From positions 124,001-188,000 of the forward strand of contig JAJNNX010000066.1 of the NCBI GenBank assembly GCA_023159155.1: DNA of 64,000 bases. The letters are read 5' to 3'. Below the pieces are notes generated by a model, which was not told where the DNA came from, did no database searches, and saw nothing but the letters and a program-made list of their open reading frames with translations. Position numbers and translations under genes: made by a program. Below, one piece after another: positions 1 through 11,928 of the stretch (the first letter of the stretch is position 1; each line of letters starts with the position of its first letter). The DNA is from Ustulina deusta. Taxonomy: Eukaryota; Ascomycota; Sordariomycetes; Xylariales; Xylariaceae.

Positions 1-300
1 ATTAGTTTAGTTTTAAAATATATAAATAAAATTTAAAAGTATTAATATAACTACTTTTTAGTTAAAATATTATTAAAGCAGTAGTATATATATAACCAGT
101 TAATATCTTATTAAATAGCTGCTTGTTTTTATAAAATACTAAGTTAAGCAGTACAAACTGCAACTGTTGCACGTTATTAATCGCTATATAAAAGTATTAC
201 AATAAAAAAAAGTCAATTCTAAAAAAAATAAAAATAAAAAAAGAACATAAAAACTAAACATAGTTGCATTATTTAACAATTTTTAATTAAGGTAGTTGGG
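1..300. other. AT-rich non-coding edge
   Basis: Roughly four fifths A+T, with long A and T runs and no ORF of note, in sharp contrast to the balanced composition after about 300. Such AT-only blocks in Pezizomycotina are usually repeat relics changed by repeat-induced point mutation; that is an inference, because no recognisable transposon protein remains. Confidence 0.5.
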
Positions 301-3300
301 GTTAGTAGCGCGTTTTTAGCTGGGTCGCAATGGGGTGGTTCGCAAGGGGGGGTGTTAGCTTATAAACCCTGCACAGCAAGCGGGGAATTAATATAGCGAG
401 AACCTATAAGCCTTGCTTATTTAAAGCGATAGTCCTAAGAAATAAACCGGGTTCTATTTCATTAACTAAACGCTTCGACCACTACATGTAAATAAACGAC
501 TCTGTTGTCCAAATACCACCATGCCCGGATGTAGGCTAGCATGTTGGATATTAAAAAGCCCACCTAAGCCCAGTTAACATTTAACTAGATATAAAGAGCT
601 GTTAGGATATTACGCCAGAGTCTAAGCAAGATTCTTAAATATATAACCCTCTCGGCGCCTTGCTTTTTATAGGATATTACATATGTAGACACCCAAGTAT
701 AGAGAGATAGGAAATGACAACGCGTCTCATGGCTATAAACCAAACGTATAGAGTAAGGAAAAGTTAACATGCCAACGATCATCTAAGCACCAGAGTTATT
801 ACCGTTCTCGTACTTAATCGTATTGTCTACAAGGCTCCGAAGGACTTTGATACGACGCTCTGACATGCTGAACAAGATTGTCTGGTTCCGCACGCCCAGT
901 GCGGTCACTGGGTCGCCGCCGCCGTTCCTGCTTGACATGTACGAGTGTAGGCGCAGCTGGGCCAGGGACACGTCGTCGTCTGTATTATGTTGAGAGAACG
1001 TGTGTGGTAGTTTTTTCCGGTGTTTTCTGAGAAGGTGAATGGCTTGTTAGTGGCGATGCACATAGATAATAGTGAGATAATTATAACGTGGGATGGAATG
1101 TACTCAACACCAAGGGAAACAGGAGATCAGCCCTGGTGTCTGTGATAGAGGGATATTCATGTGGTACTAAGGCAAGTTAAATAAGAAAACCCAGTATCTA
1201 GGGTTAGTTGCATATCATAGGATCGATAGTATGTTGACATATCCCTATCTCATGATAAAGAGGCAGAAATAGACGGACAGAGACAGAGAGAGGTCAAGAA
1301 TTTTCTCACCCGTTAGACATAGAGACAGTGGTAGACACGGTCATAATGGATGTGTGGCAATGTATATCGACAGCAAGAGGGTACGCAAGTTGATTCTGTC
1401 ACGCTTGGAAGGAACCGTTATATTATGAGTGACTGTAGACGTCAAAGCCCCCAACCTTGACACTTTTTCCAGAAGTGTGGGGATATTGTGCTATCGTTGT
1501 GTTCCTTGATAGACGTACAGAAGTTTGGAGAGTCGACGAAGGGCCCGGGCAAAAATAAGGTAAGAGCTGATGATACAATACGTGAAAGGCCAAATTGGTG
1601 GACTGGAGAGCAGACTGGATAGAAGGGGAAGACGGCGGAGCGAAGAATAAGAGAAGGAAGTTCTGTGTCTATTCCCATTTTTAGATGACGGCCTAGAAAT
1701 TTCTGATCTTTCATATTATTTGTGTCCTCATGGCGGTGATGTTTGATATGCGGGATATGGAAGTCTGCGTTCTCTCATCATCTTGTGATGTGACGGTCTC
1801 AAAGTCACTCTGCATGGATATCGACCGGGGGTCTGCTTATGGCTAAGGGATGCGGATTCAACAGTGATTGGATACCTATTACCTCCCCGGTATGGACACT
1901 CTCACGGAGGTGTGGAGTTGCGATCTAGCGGAAGAAAGGGACCCGTGCAGATTCCATGTATGATCACCATAGGTGTATTCAGATGATCTAAAGTGTAAGT
2001 TCTAGTTACAATAAAGGGAATGAAACGAGCGATATATATATATGGGATCTCTCAGAGTAACCTTGGTCCGCTCTCGTGGATCCCTTGGATCCATATATCC
2101 GTGACAAACACTGACTTCAGCTTGTCCGCAGTCCAAGGTACCAGCATAGTCAGATCGTAGTATAGTAGCATTGGGAGATGGTCGGTATGCGACTGTTCGT
2201 TGGTGGGCCGCCATCTTATGGCGCGTTTTTCATGGTATCCTTTGCAGGTACCAGTCGTTGGGTTCGACTTCTTGGTATCAATAAGGCAACCAAGAGCCTC
2301 AAGAGGATCTAGTAATAAGTATGCGAACCAGGGTGCCAGAATTATTTCTAGACAAGTACCGGTATCTGGTTGACCGCCGGCAGCGCGAGTCCTCGCTGCA
2401 CGAGGCCGTGTGTATTGAGGCTCTGCTACTAGTAGTGTTACGTCGAGAATAGCAACCGAAGTCCGAGGAGAAAAACTTTGCTCACTAATCAGCATGGTAT
2501 GCAATACGAGAAGCATGATAAGTTCATGTGATAGAAATGTAGGTTAGCCTATACAAATCGAATGGAGAAATATTAAAAATGGCTAATAAAATATACAATA
2601 GCGCTCAACATATTTGGCACAGAAACCTAGAGCCTATATTGCATAGGAATTACAAGTTACTTAGTACCTTCCTCTTCCTTATTGATTTGTTTGATGCTCC
2701 GATGGCTTCATTTGTTTAGCTGCACAACCTACCACGGCTCAAGCCAAAGTAGACCCGAGGTTCGAGCGTGGGCACTTAGTAGATAAAACAGGAAATACCT
2801 ACCCTTCGTCAAGCTCCTATGAGCCTCATATTTACTTAGCAACTATAGGGCCGTATGAATAGCTATTCTTTAGCTCCGACTTACTAGTATTGAAAAGCAT
2901 ACCTACCTCCTAGGTACTCTGCAGCTCGAGTCGCTGGTTACGTCAGCTAGGCGCTGGGGGCCATTTTACCAAATGCATTGAGCAAATACAATCGATGGGT
3001 GATCTTAACCGTCGATAATCGTATGCGGCCAAGTACACGCTGCATCCTCTGCACATATTACGCTGAGCGGTATTCGTAAAGGCAACTTCGCCACTTCGTA
3101 TGACAGCGTCAAGATCAGCTCGCTACATAATGCCTATCTCAGCTTATACAATATTATAGCGAAACCGGAACACCCAATATCGGGCTTAACAGTGGCAACA
3201 TTGGCTAATGCTGGACGTTTGCAGGAGACTCGGTGGTTGAGCTATAGTGCATAGGACCACTAAATAGACCAGTAGGGCCTCAAAGGCATTCCCGCAGATG

Positions 3301-3600
3301 GCATGAAAAAAAAAGGGAGGGGGTAGGGGGGGATATGAAGGACAATCTACAGAAATCAAGTGTCTCGGGGGTTTGGAATTATGTTGTTGTTAGTTATGAC
3401 ACTACCTCCTTTCGGCCTGCCCACCGGGCCATCTAGCGACTACTTTTATCCTAATACCTCTCACTTCGGACCTTACTTTCAACTGATAACGCGTAAATGT
3501 GAACACACATAGTAACTCGAGAAGGAGACATGATAGTAGAGTAGCTATGTGTAAGACGAGTCCCGCCTCGATCCCGATACGTGGGATGATTTATATTCTA
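301..3600. other. Gene-poor stretch with ORF scraps
   Basis: No gene is recognised. Two minus-strand ORFs in GC-richer islands stand out: 783-971 (62 codons) and 2052-2516 (154 codons, the first part GC-rich). Neither matches a family I know, and both lack a convincing start context or neighbouring exons. They may be exons of decayed genes. A poly-G/A tract lies at about 3306-3332. Confidence 0.4.
783..971 (-). pseudogene. Possible exon relic, unknown protein
   Basis: An open frame in a GC-rich island inside AT-rich surroundings, continuing upstream to about 980 through an Asp-rich stretch before stops appear. The translation has balanced composition (SLAQLRLHSYMSS, then LRSLVDNTIKY) like the C-terminal exon of a real protein. 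It has no credible start codon and no upstream exon that I can join. The family is not recognised. It could also be a chance ORF. Confidence 0.2.
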
Positions 3601-3622
3601 TGCACTCGCTTCTCGTTTTCTC

Positions 3623-4323
3623 TCATAGCTTTTGAGCGGGCGGGTCCGTGTTGACCTTACCGTGTTCACAGATGGCCAAAACCGGGCCCTTCGTCTCATC
3701 AGTGGTCGCAGTCCTCATGACTCCCCGCAAGCTACTAAGCCTCTGGCCAGCATGGACGACCTCGCACTCGACATCGACGGTCGTACCGACAGGCACGGGC
3801 CGCAAGTAGGTTACGTTCAAGGTGCGACTTACGCCCCCATACTGCCAGAAGCCAGGCCGGGACATCATCTGCAGTGGGAATGTGGTGCATATGTCGAAAA
3901 TTGTCGACGTACAACCTCCATGCAGGTTTCCCAAGCCGTTGTCGTGCATAGGCTGAACCGTAAGCCGGAAGGTGGCGCGAGGGTGAGGAGGCGTTGCAGA
4001 GTGGGAGACGACGGTGAGATTCTGTATAATGGACGTCGACCATGCCTTTGATTGGGTGTGAGCGCGTGTCCTGCTGTATAAGACAATGCCACATGCAGTT
4101 ATAAAACGGCCAGATATACAACGCCACGCCATACCAAATAAACGAGGTACGGGGCATCAATGCAACGCGAAGAAGGTGATGGTTGGGTGGCGAGGATGGG
4201 ATTGCTTACGTGCTTCTGAGGGTCTCTGTACGCCTCCACGAACCGTTTTAAGTGTTCCTCTAAGCTTTGCGTGCCGTCTCCGGGTTCGGGGGCGCCGGTG
4301 GCACTTTTCGGTCTGGTCACCAT
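3623..4323 (-). CDS. Hotdog-fold acyl-CoA thioesterase (PaaI/ACOT13-like)
   Basis: Two exons, 4323..4210 and 4021..3623, joined in phase 0 across a 188-bp intron (GTAAGC donor, ATTATACAG acceptor), give 170 aa. Exon 1 encodes the usual N-terminal helix (LEEHLKRFVEAYRD). Exon 2 carries the hotdog domain. The segment DNGLGNLHGG followed by FD matches the ACOT13/PaaI active site, with Asn66, His72-Gly73 and Asp81 spaced as in human ACOT13 (N, H+6, D+15). The family hydrolyses acyl-CoA thioesters, often medium- or long-chain, in mitochondria or cytosol; the substrate here is unknown. No clear targeting peptide is seen. The intron is longer than most in the window, so an extra small exon cannot be excluded. 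Confidence 0.85.
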
Positions 4324-4329
4324 GTTGAA

Positions 4330-6460
4330 GTTGATGGGTAGATGAGTTGCTGGGAAGTCCAGGTTCTGGTGACTGCGTCGACAAAGTATAACGATGTAGT
4401 CGCGATTGAATAGTCAAATCGCCTTAACGAAACTTAAAACCTCTCAACACAATGCGTGAATATAAGAGCGCTCGGTTCAAAAATTCATGTTGTAAGTGTA
4501 GGCAGGCTTAGAGACCTCCAGGATGTAAACCGTGGAGTGAGTAAGGGAGTGAGTGAGTGACTGGTGAGTGAGAGAGAGGTCGGGGTTAATTGCTTGGCAG
4601 CCGAGGTTAATCATAGACCTGGGGTACATGTAGGTATTTCAGTGAGAGAGCTGTATAGTAAGTACATGTAGCCACACTCAAGGACTCAGCCCTATGGGAC
4701 AGGTGAGTAATTCATTGCCCGGGTGGTTAATGAGAACGAGCTATCAGACACGAAACAGCATAAACAGCATTGTTTCGCTATCCAACTAAAAATGTGGTAT
4801 TCAATGTAATCTCAAGAGATACCGATGATGAGTTGGGGCTCTTGAACTAATTCGAGATAGGGTTCTATGTGTACGTACCTACACTAAGCTACGCTCTCAT
4901 GCAGGGAGATCTCTGACGACCTGATTAGCAGGTAGAGGTAAGAACTAGACCTTCTTGGTATGTACCATGTCCACTAGGTACCACCGAGCCGGGAGGGTCC
5001 TGGGCGAGCATGGGCAATCTAAGCAAGACTTACTTTTTGAGAAAGCCATACTTACCATCTCAGGAAATGCCGCTCGGAAGTACATATATATCTATGTATG
5101 ATTGCCTGCAGAGGGCAGAACCGCAAACCAACTGTACAACAGACTTACCAAAGCAATTCATTTTCTTCGTCGCTGGTAATTCTTTGGCTGCTGGCAATGA
5201 TTATGTCCCCTTGTTATTGTTTCGGTAGACGATTTCTAATCGCGACTGGCTCGCGAAGTAGGTACTTAAGTAGTACCTAAGTAGTATAAAAATCGATTCA
5301 ATTCCAAGTTCTTAAGCCAATAATCTTATAGTTGCATAATGAAGGATCCTCAGAAATGTTGGAGTGGCCCATGCACGGATCAGGGGAGCCGTTGTGTTCC
5401 AGGCTTAGCCTGACTCGAACCCGGCCTTCCATTGGTTGATAATTGGTCTTCGGCAGGCGCACAGCAGCCACAAGCCAGGGGACCAGACAGAGAACTTTGC
5501 GCGCCTGCTCCCAAGCCTCTAATCGATTAGGTAGACGCCCAGCTTTTGCACTCTTCCAGGGGGTTCCCGGGCAGTACAGGCACAAGTAACACAGCGCGAC
5601 AATCGGCCACATATCTCTCTATCTACCTAGGCACATAGCTATCTAACCAACCTTGCCTGCTTTTTAGTGCACCGACTCCTCAACCAACCACGATACCCCC
5701 TTACAGGACCTCACGCCCTCATCTTATGCCCGACAAGGACCAGCAAATACCATCCCACGAGACCAGCACGGTTTAGCACGACACGACACGACACGAGACC
5801 ATACGAGTTAGACTCAACAAGTCGCAACGACATATGCCGTCATCATAATCATATTCCTCTTGATGTTCATCTAATTCTTGTTATTGTTCTTCTTCTTGTT
5901 CTTCTTCGACGGGTCCCCCTTTTGAGCCTTTTGAGCTTCGTTGCACATCGCATCCGATCAAATCGCAGCGCGTCAATACCGCCCATTCGCGACCGCAGAC
6001 GCCGCTCCTTTCTAGCTAGGGCTCGTTGACCTCCGCATTGTAGGTATTCATCGCGAAAACCGGGTTTCTGACTTTGAGACCCGGCAGATCGCTTGGGCTG
6101 CTCTCCAATTCTCGCTTTGTCGCGTCACGTTTCGTTGCGATCCGAACCTCGATTTCGCCTTCGACTCTCTCTCGCTGTCTCTCGACCGGTTGTTTCAAGT
6201 ACCGAGCACTATTCTCGACGACTCGTGCCATTCGCATCCATTCCTTCGTTCACGTCAGTGGCGAGCCAGTCGCCTTGTGTCCAGCATTCCGGCCAGCCTC
6301 TGGATCGCCTCTAGATGCGGAGCGCTGCATCGCTGCATCCTCAGCTCTCCCCACCACCTCAGGCGCATGTCGATCGACCCTGCTCAGACCCCACGGTGAA
6401 ACGAGTGCGAAGCCCCAGCACCGGCCAACCCACCCGCATTAAAGTGCCGACCAACCTCCC
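4330..6460. promoter_or_regulatory. Intergenic region and striatin leader
   Basis: The gap between the divergent thioesterase and striatin genes. From about 5640 the plus strand becomes pyrimidine-rich with CT/TTC tracts (5867-5905) and a GACAC repeat (about 5771-5796), typical of fungal promoters and long 5' leaders. Open frames here (5667-6442 plus, 5298-5612 minus) have low-complexity Ser/Arg/Pro translations and are not called as genes. The segment 4360-5290 holds GAGTGA-type repeats (4535-4575) and nothing else recognisable. Confidence 0.5.
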
Positions 6461-6464
6461 ATGA
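6315..6464 (+). promoter_or_regulatory. Upstream ORF overlapping striatin start (ATGA)
   Basis: An ATG at 6315 opens a 49-codon frame whose TGA (6462-6464) overlaps the striatin ATG (6461-6463) as ATGA. A second, 10-codon uORF (6367-6399) lies inside it in another frame. If the transcript starts upstream of 6315, ribosomes reaching striatin must leak past or re-initiate after these frames, so translational control is plausible. The transcription start is not visible from sequence. Confidence 0.45.
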
Positions 6465-9102
6465 GCTGGCAACAAGGCTCTGCCATGGGCGCGGGCGGTA
6501 ACGGAGGAGGCGGCCCCGGCCCGGGCCAGGAAATGTCCGGAGGTGGCCCGTCGATGCATCACCAGCACAGCGTGCCGCACGCCACCGAATACACCTTGCA
6601 GGGTGTCATGCGCTTCCTCCAGACCGAGTGGCATCGGCACGAACGAGATAGGAACTCATGGGAAATTGAACGGCAGGAGATGAAAGGCAGGATCGCCGCC
6701 CTCGAGGGTGCTGCCAGACGTGGCGATGCCACCCAGAAGGCCTTGAAGAGATACGTCCAGATTCTCGAGAAGAAAATCAGGGATCAGACGACCGAGCTCG
6801 AAGCCATCCACCATGTGGCCACCGACCCAGATCACGCTGTGAAACAGCCCCTCAAGGTCGACAGGGCCACCCTGATCCAAGAGAAGCTGAAGTGTTCGTC
6901 GCACCCAACCGGCTGTGTTAGATGGCTGAATACCGACTGACCTATGTATTTCGTAGCGAATAACGACAAGCTCAAAAACGGCCTCCCTCGTCCAGAAGGG
7001 CTGCTTGGGATACAAGGAGACGAGGAACGCGACCGCGATGACCTCAGGAACTTCTTAGACCAGTGTCAAGCCGAGTTCTCGTACCTGATGATGACACCTG
7101 CAAATCCCCTGCCGCCTCGAGAATCACCGCCGCTGCCCGTGATGGAGGATCTAAGGGAGGGTGACTTTGGTCTTCCCCTCGGCCAGCAACCCCTCGATGC
7201 CGCATTCCAACCCTTGAGGCTGAACCAGAACCATGTCAAGGAACCCCACTCTCGTCTGCCCCCAAATACAAACCATGCTCCGCCCATACCATCAGCCGGT
7301 GGCATGAACATGGCTCCTAAAACGAACGAGCTACAGTCTGCTCCGATGGTCCGTTCTGGGGAAAACTCTGCTATGGGATATTCGCATCCGGGTGACTGGC
7401 CCGCACCAGCGACTCCCTCGAACACCCGCGCTCGTGACGGCCAGCCCCCCAAAACGAATCATGCCAACGATCTTTCGCGATTAGAAAATTCTCAGGTTTC
7501 CATGGACAGGCGAATGGGCGAATCTGAAGGCTGGGACTTTAATGAAGCATCATTTCCGGATTCTACCTCATCGCAGCCCCTCCAACCGTTCCCGCAAAGG
7601 CCCGATACCGATGTCTTTCCCGCTGCCGAAAACCTCCCCAAATCCCCCAACCGTGGGCCCAGCTCTCATCGCAGAAAAAGCTCCTTATCTCGTAGGAGAA
7701 GTGCCGAGCAAGAACTCTCCCTCAATGCCATGGCTCAAAAGATGGACAGTACCAACTTCAAACTTCGGTATGGACTGCGTGGGCATCTCAATGCCGTCCG
7801 CACCGTCATCTTCTCTGGGGGTGGAAGTCCCGGGGAGCCCGAGATTTGCACCGCCGGCGACGACGGCCTCATCAAACGATTTCATATTCCTCGCGAGAAC
7901 CCAACCCACCTCGGTGCCCAGTTGTCCGATCTTGACGTCCCAGCCGACTTTACTCATCGTGGACACACGGGTGCCGTCCTGTGTCTTACGTCTTGGTCCC
8001 CATCCCCTAACTTCTCCACCGGCGGTCGCGCTCAAGGTGATGGGTGGATATTCTCTGGTGGCCAGGACGCGACGATCAGAGTGTGGGAACGTGGTAGGGT
8101 TGACCCGAAGGCGACCTTAGATGGACATAGCAATGCTGTCTGGGCTATCTGTGTGCTCCCTGCTACGCTAGGGACTTTGTTCGGACAGTCAAATCCTTAC
8201 GGCACCCCGGAACGCATCTTGGTGGCATCTGGCGCAGCTGACGGAGTCATCAAGATCTGGGCGGTGAGCGCACCACCTCAGTTGACATCACCACAACCAG
8301 GACCTGCGGGAAGACGTGCGACCGGTAGCGGACGTGTTAGGGGCAATTCGATGAGCTCTGGTTCGCAGTTTCCCAGCTCCCCTCAGCCGAATATGGCCTC
8401 AAACTCCCCCTTCCATTCAACTCTCGTTCATGATATTCGTAGATCTGATGGCTCCAAGGCTTCTCCTACGTGCATAACACCCCTTTCGACGAGCGGCGAA
8501 GCCTTTGTAGTTAGCTTTACCGATGCCGCGATTATAGTGTTTGACACGAGGACGGGCGAGGAAATTGGCTCCATGGCGAGTCTGGAAACATATGATAATA
8601 CAGTGGCCACAAGTGTTAATGCTGTCGTTGCAACAACTGCTAGCCTTGAACAGGGTTCCAATACGGGACTTGGCGAAGAAGACGCTGGTGGCCCTACTGG
8701 TAGCAGTGGATCCTCGGGCAGTGGTGTCGAAGGCGTCATAATATCTGGGCACGAGGACCGGTTTATCAGGTTCTTCGATGCCAACAGCGGTAAGTCCCGC
8801 AAGATTCCGTTCTCACTCTGACAGCATACTAACAACTCACAGGCCAATGTACATATAACATGCTCGCGCATCCTGCCGCCATATCAAGCCTTTCGCTTAG
8901 CCCTGACGGCCGGGAGCTCGTGTCGGCCGGCCATGACGCCAGTCTCCGGTTCTGGTCACTGGAGAAGCGGACTTGCACCCAAGAAATCACCAGCCACCGT
9001 ATCATGAGAGGTGAAGGGGTTTGTGCCGTCGTATGGAGCCAAGATGGCCGATGGGTTGTCAGCGCCGGCGGTGATGGTCTCGTCAAAGTGTTTGCGCGGT
9101 GA
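6461..9102 (+). CDS. pro11: Striatin, STRIPAK scaffold (PRO11/HAM-3/StrA/FSR1 type)
   Basis: Three exons, 6461..6893, 6957..8789 and 8843..9102, give 841 aa. A Gly-rich N-terminus is followed by the conserved striatin block ([20 protein letters not shown]) and a coiled coil at about residues 45-120 that mediates oligomerisation and PP2A binding. A long disordered Pro/Ser-rich linker runs to about 400. WD40 repeats fill 410-841 (for example [60 protein letters not shown]). Striatin is the regulatory B''' subunit/scaffold of STRIPAK, controlling hyphal fusion, septation and fruiting-body development in Sordaria, Neurospora and Fusarium. Intron 1 needs a GTTCGT donor to keep frame; intron 2 is canonical (GTAAGT, TACTAAC, CACAG). 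The start lies just after a uORF. Confidence 0.93.
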
Positions 9103-10926
9103 TCGGAATATAATACTAGTCCCCTCGGATTGCTGTAGTAAACACGGGAGAAAGTACCACTTGGCCCCTTTCGTCTATTTGTCTATTCGGCGGCACCTCG
9201 TCGCCCCAAGTGAAACAAACAATGGTCTTCTACTTGACATAATACAATCGATTCATCGAGCGAACGAAAGCAGCATTGCTGTAAGGTTTTTGGACAACAA
9301 GATTTAGCTACACAGCAAGGAAGTCGGACCACGTTTGTATCCATAGCTTTTCTTTTCTCTTTGGCTTTGAACGAAAAGGGAGTACGACTTTGATGTACAA
9401 AACAGAACCTACTTCTAGAGAGTAGAAAAGAAATATGCATAAAGAGAAAATCATGTATTCTGTCTTTACAGCGACTGGCGGATGGTGTTGTGGAAGTGGG
9501 AAAATCGTATGTATTGAAGTGGAGTATCATAGGTTCTATTAGGTTAGTATAAGAAATTAATAGTGCCCAGGCACCAGGTTAAGCGGGGGCATCAAGGCAG
9601 GATTTTTTAATATAGATCTATCAGGGTGTTGTTCCTGGTTTAAAGTGTAATTACTCCGATGCTAGACAAAGAAGACCATATTAGGTCCTATAGGCTACAA
9701 TGGAAGCATTTCTTGCGATAGATCCACATGCTTGAAACTAGTAGTTGGAGCTATGGTATACATCTAGATATTCTACATCACCGAGAGAAGGATCCGCAAT
9801 ATTAATATTTAAGGGTAGAACTATAACAAATTCAGGCTGTAATAACAGCCGTCGATGGTTAGTACAAGTTGCTGGTGATGGAGTTCGTGAGGAAGGCCCC
9901 CGGATCATGTCAATCATTGAATGACAAAGGACTAATAACGAATCACTTAGGTGAGTTGTTATTCGCCCTCCTAGTCCAAATTATCATCGGGTTCATATAT
10001 CCAAAAATCGGCCGTAGAGGCAGGTATCACTTTTCCTTCGCAAAGTTTCGAGTCAGAAAAGACAACAATGCTACCGGGGCTATTGCTGGCCTAGCTGCGA
10101 ATACGAACTTATCCAACCTGTTTCCCAATCAACTATCCCACTGTGTTACTTCCTGTGTTTTATTTCAAGAAGCAAAAGACCGCGAGATTCACATCATCAG
10201 GCTGAGTTTCGAGACTATTGTAAATCGTAAATAGTCTCGTATTAGACGTCACAGTTATCGAGGTGGATCAAGACAAACCCAATAATTAAGGGCTGTGTCG
10301 AGTATTTTGAGCCGGGTCTCGTCAGAACCAGGCAAGGATGCTGCCAAATTTTCTTTGAGCTTCAAGAATACGATTGAGATATCCTCGGCAGGTCGCAACC
10401 AAGGCTTATCCCCATCAGGTTGAAGCCAAGAGATGAAATGTACGGCCAAACAAAGGCTAAGTTAGGTGCGCCGTGGTATATAACGTAGACGAAGGCGGAA
10501 AATCAAGGTTGCCAGGTGATGTTTTCCCCCTGGTGAACTGTATTATGAAGACACCGACGGTTTCCCTTCATGACGCCGTTGCCAAGCAAGTAGGCCCCAT
10601 GTTTACCGTGAATCCATTTAGTCTCCACTCGCAGAGCCGTAGTCATCTCATGTTGTGTTACAACATGGAACTCCGAGTTTAGGACATTCCAGTTCGGAGT
10701 AGACTGACGTCAGACTAATCACGCCGTCAAGCTGTTACTGGACGGATATATCGCCCCACGGTAGGTTTTATTACAAATTAGTGAAACGACAAGAGTACGC
10801 ATATTAATAGTCGTTAGACACGGGGGAAGTATGAGCGGTTTGTATCTCATCATCTTCGCGTTGGGCAGCTTGCCTTAGCTTATCCAACATTGTCCTCTTA
10901 ATAGAATTAAGCCATAAACCGCCAAC
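9103..10926. other. Intergenic, no gene recognised
   Basis: The 3' region of striatin followed by unremarkable sequence. A plus-strand ORF at 9869-10234 and a minus-strand ORF at 10255-10449 (contains SWLQPDGDKPWLRP) are isolated. The second has protein-like composition and may be the tail exon of a decayed gene, but no upstream frame can be joined to it. Confidence 0.4.
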
Positions 10927-11928
10927 ATGGGGAAGCTGATGATCTACGGGGCGACGGGCTACACAGGGCGCATTGCATGTCAACATGCCAATAGCCTGGG
11001 TCTTCGAGTTGTCCTCGGCGGAAAGTCGCGGGACAAGCTTGCGGAACTCGCCACTCAACTCGCCGCCCCCTATCTAATGTTCAGTGTTGACGATCCCGAA
11101 GCTATTGCCTCGGCCTTGAAGGATATAGAGGTGCTCCTCAACTGTGCCGGGCCTTTTGGAAAAACAGCTGAGCCTTTGATGGCAGCATGTATTGAGCAAG
11201 GCGTGCACTATCTAGACGTCTCGGCTGAGCTGTTCAGCTACCAGCTGGCGGAAAAGCTGGATGAAAAGCTGGATGAAAAGGCAAGGAGATGTGGCGTTAT
11301 GCTATTACCCGGATGTGGTGGCAGCGTAGCAATGCTAGGCTGCCTCGTCCTCCACGTACTACAGAGTGTGGAGCAAGCCGTCAGTATTGATGTGGCTCTG
11401 TGCGTCGCCGGGCCTATGTCACGGGGTTCGGCCATCACTGCCAGAGACAGCCTGTCCCCGGAGTGCCTCCAGCGGCGTGAGGGCAGTCTAGTGCAGCAGG
11501 ATATCAACAACACGCAACAGTTCGACTTCGATGATGGGAATGGTGCGGTTTCCTGCCTTCCCGTTACGCTGCCGGACCTCATCACGATATGGAAATCAAC
11601 TGGGGTTTTCAACATTCGAACTTTTGTCAGGGTATCTGCAGATCCTTTCCCTACTGTCGACCTTGCTGCCCTGCCGGACGGCCCTACTGCCCAGCAAAGG
11701 GAGGCGAGTCCATATCACGCCGCCGTTGCAGTTACTGCACGCGATGGCACTATGAAGCGCGCTGTACTTCACACGGTGAACGGCTATACTTTTACGGGAA
11801 TAGCTTCAGTAGAAGCTGCGAAGAGTGTGTTAACAGAGGAGGCGAAGGGAGGTTTCCAAACGCCGGCTGTGGTGTTTGGCAAAGATTTTGTAGAGAGGGT
11901 TACTGGCTCGAGGATAGTAGATACTTAA
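10927..11928 (+). CDS. Saccharopine-dehydrogenase-like NAD(P) oxidoreductase
   Basis: Single exon, 333 aa. The N-terminus (LMIYGATGYTGR) is the Rossmann dinucleotide-binding turn of the saccharopine dehydrogenase-like / trans-acting enoyl reductase family. It is followed by LLNCAGPF and GVHYLDVSAE, both hallmarks of that family. At about 350-400 aa the usual members are slightly longer, so this one is near full length. These proteins reduce or oxidise diverse substrates, and true saccharopine dehydrogenases are longer, so lysine metabolism should not be assumed. A perfect in-frame direct repeat (EKLD EKLD EK, near residue 114) is a recent small duplication. The last 99 bp overlap the convergent DUF3176 reading frame. 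Confidence 0.82.
   Translation: MGKLMIYGATGYTGRIACQHANSLGLRVVLGGKSRDKLAELATQLAAPYLMFSVDDPEAIASALKDIEVLLNCAGPFGKTAEPLMAACIEQGVHYLDVSAELFSYQLAEKLDEKLDEKARRCGVMLLPGCGGSVAMLGCLVLHVLQSVEQAVSIDVALCVAGPMSRGSAITARDSLSPECLQRREGSLVQQDINNTQQFDFDDGNGAVSCLPVTLPDLITIWKSTGVFNIRTFVRVSADPFPTVDLAALPDGPTAQQREASPYHAAVAVTARDGTMKRAVLHTVNGYTFTGIASVEAAKSVLTEEAKGGFQTPAVVFGKDFVERVTGSRIVDT

Noticed and set aside
2052..2516. 154-codon minus-strand ORF
   Set aside because: Protein-like in places, but no recognised family, no splice partner and overlapping ORFs in other frames; mentioned only as part of the gene-poor stretch.
5395..5425. tRNA-like T-loop word (GGTTCGAGTC on the minus strand)
   Set aside because: The flanking bases do not form a T-stem and no anticodon or acceptor stem is present.
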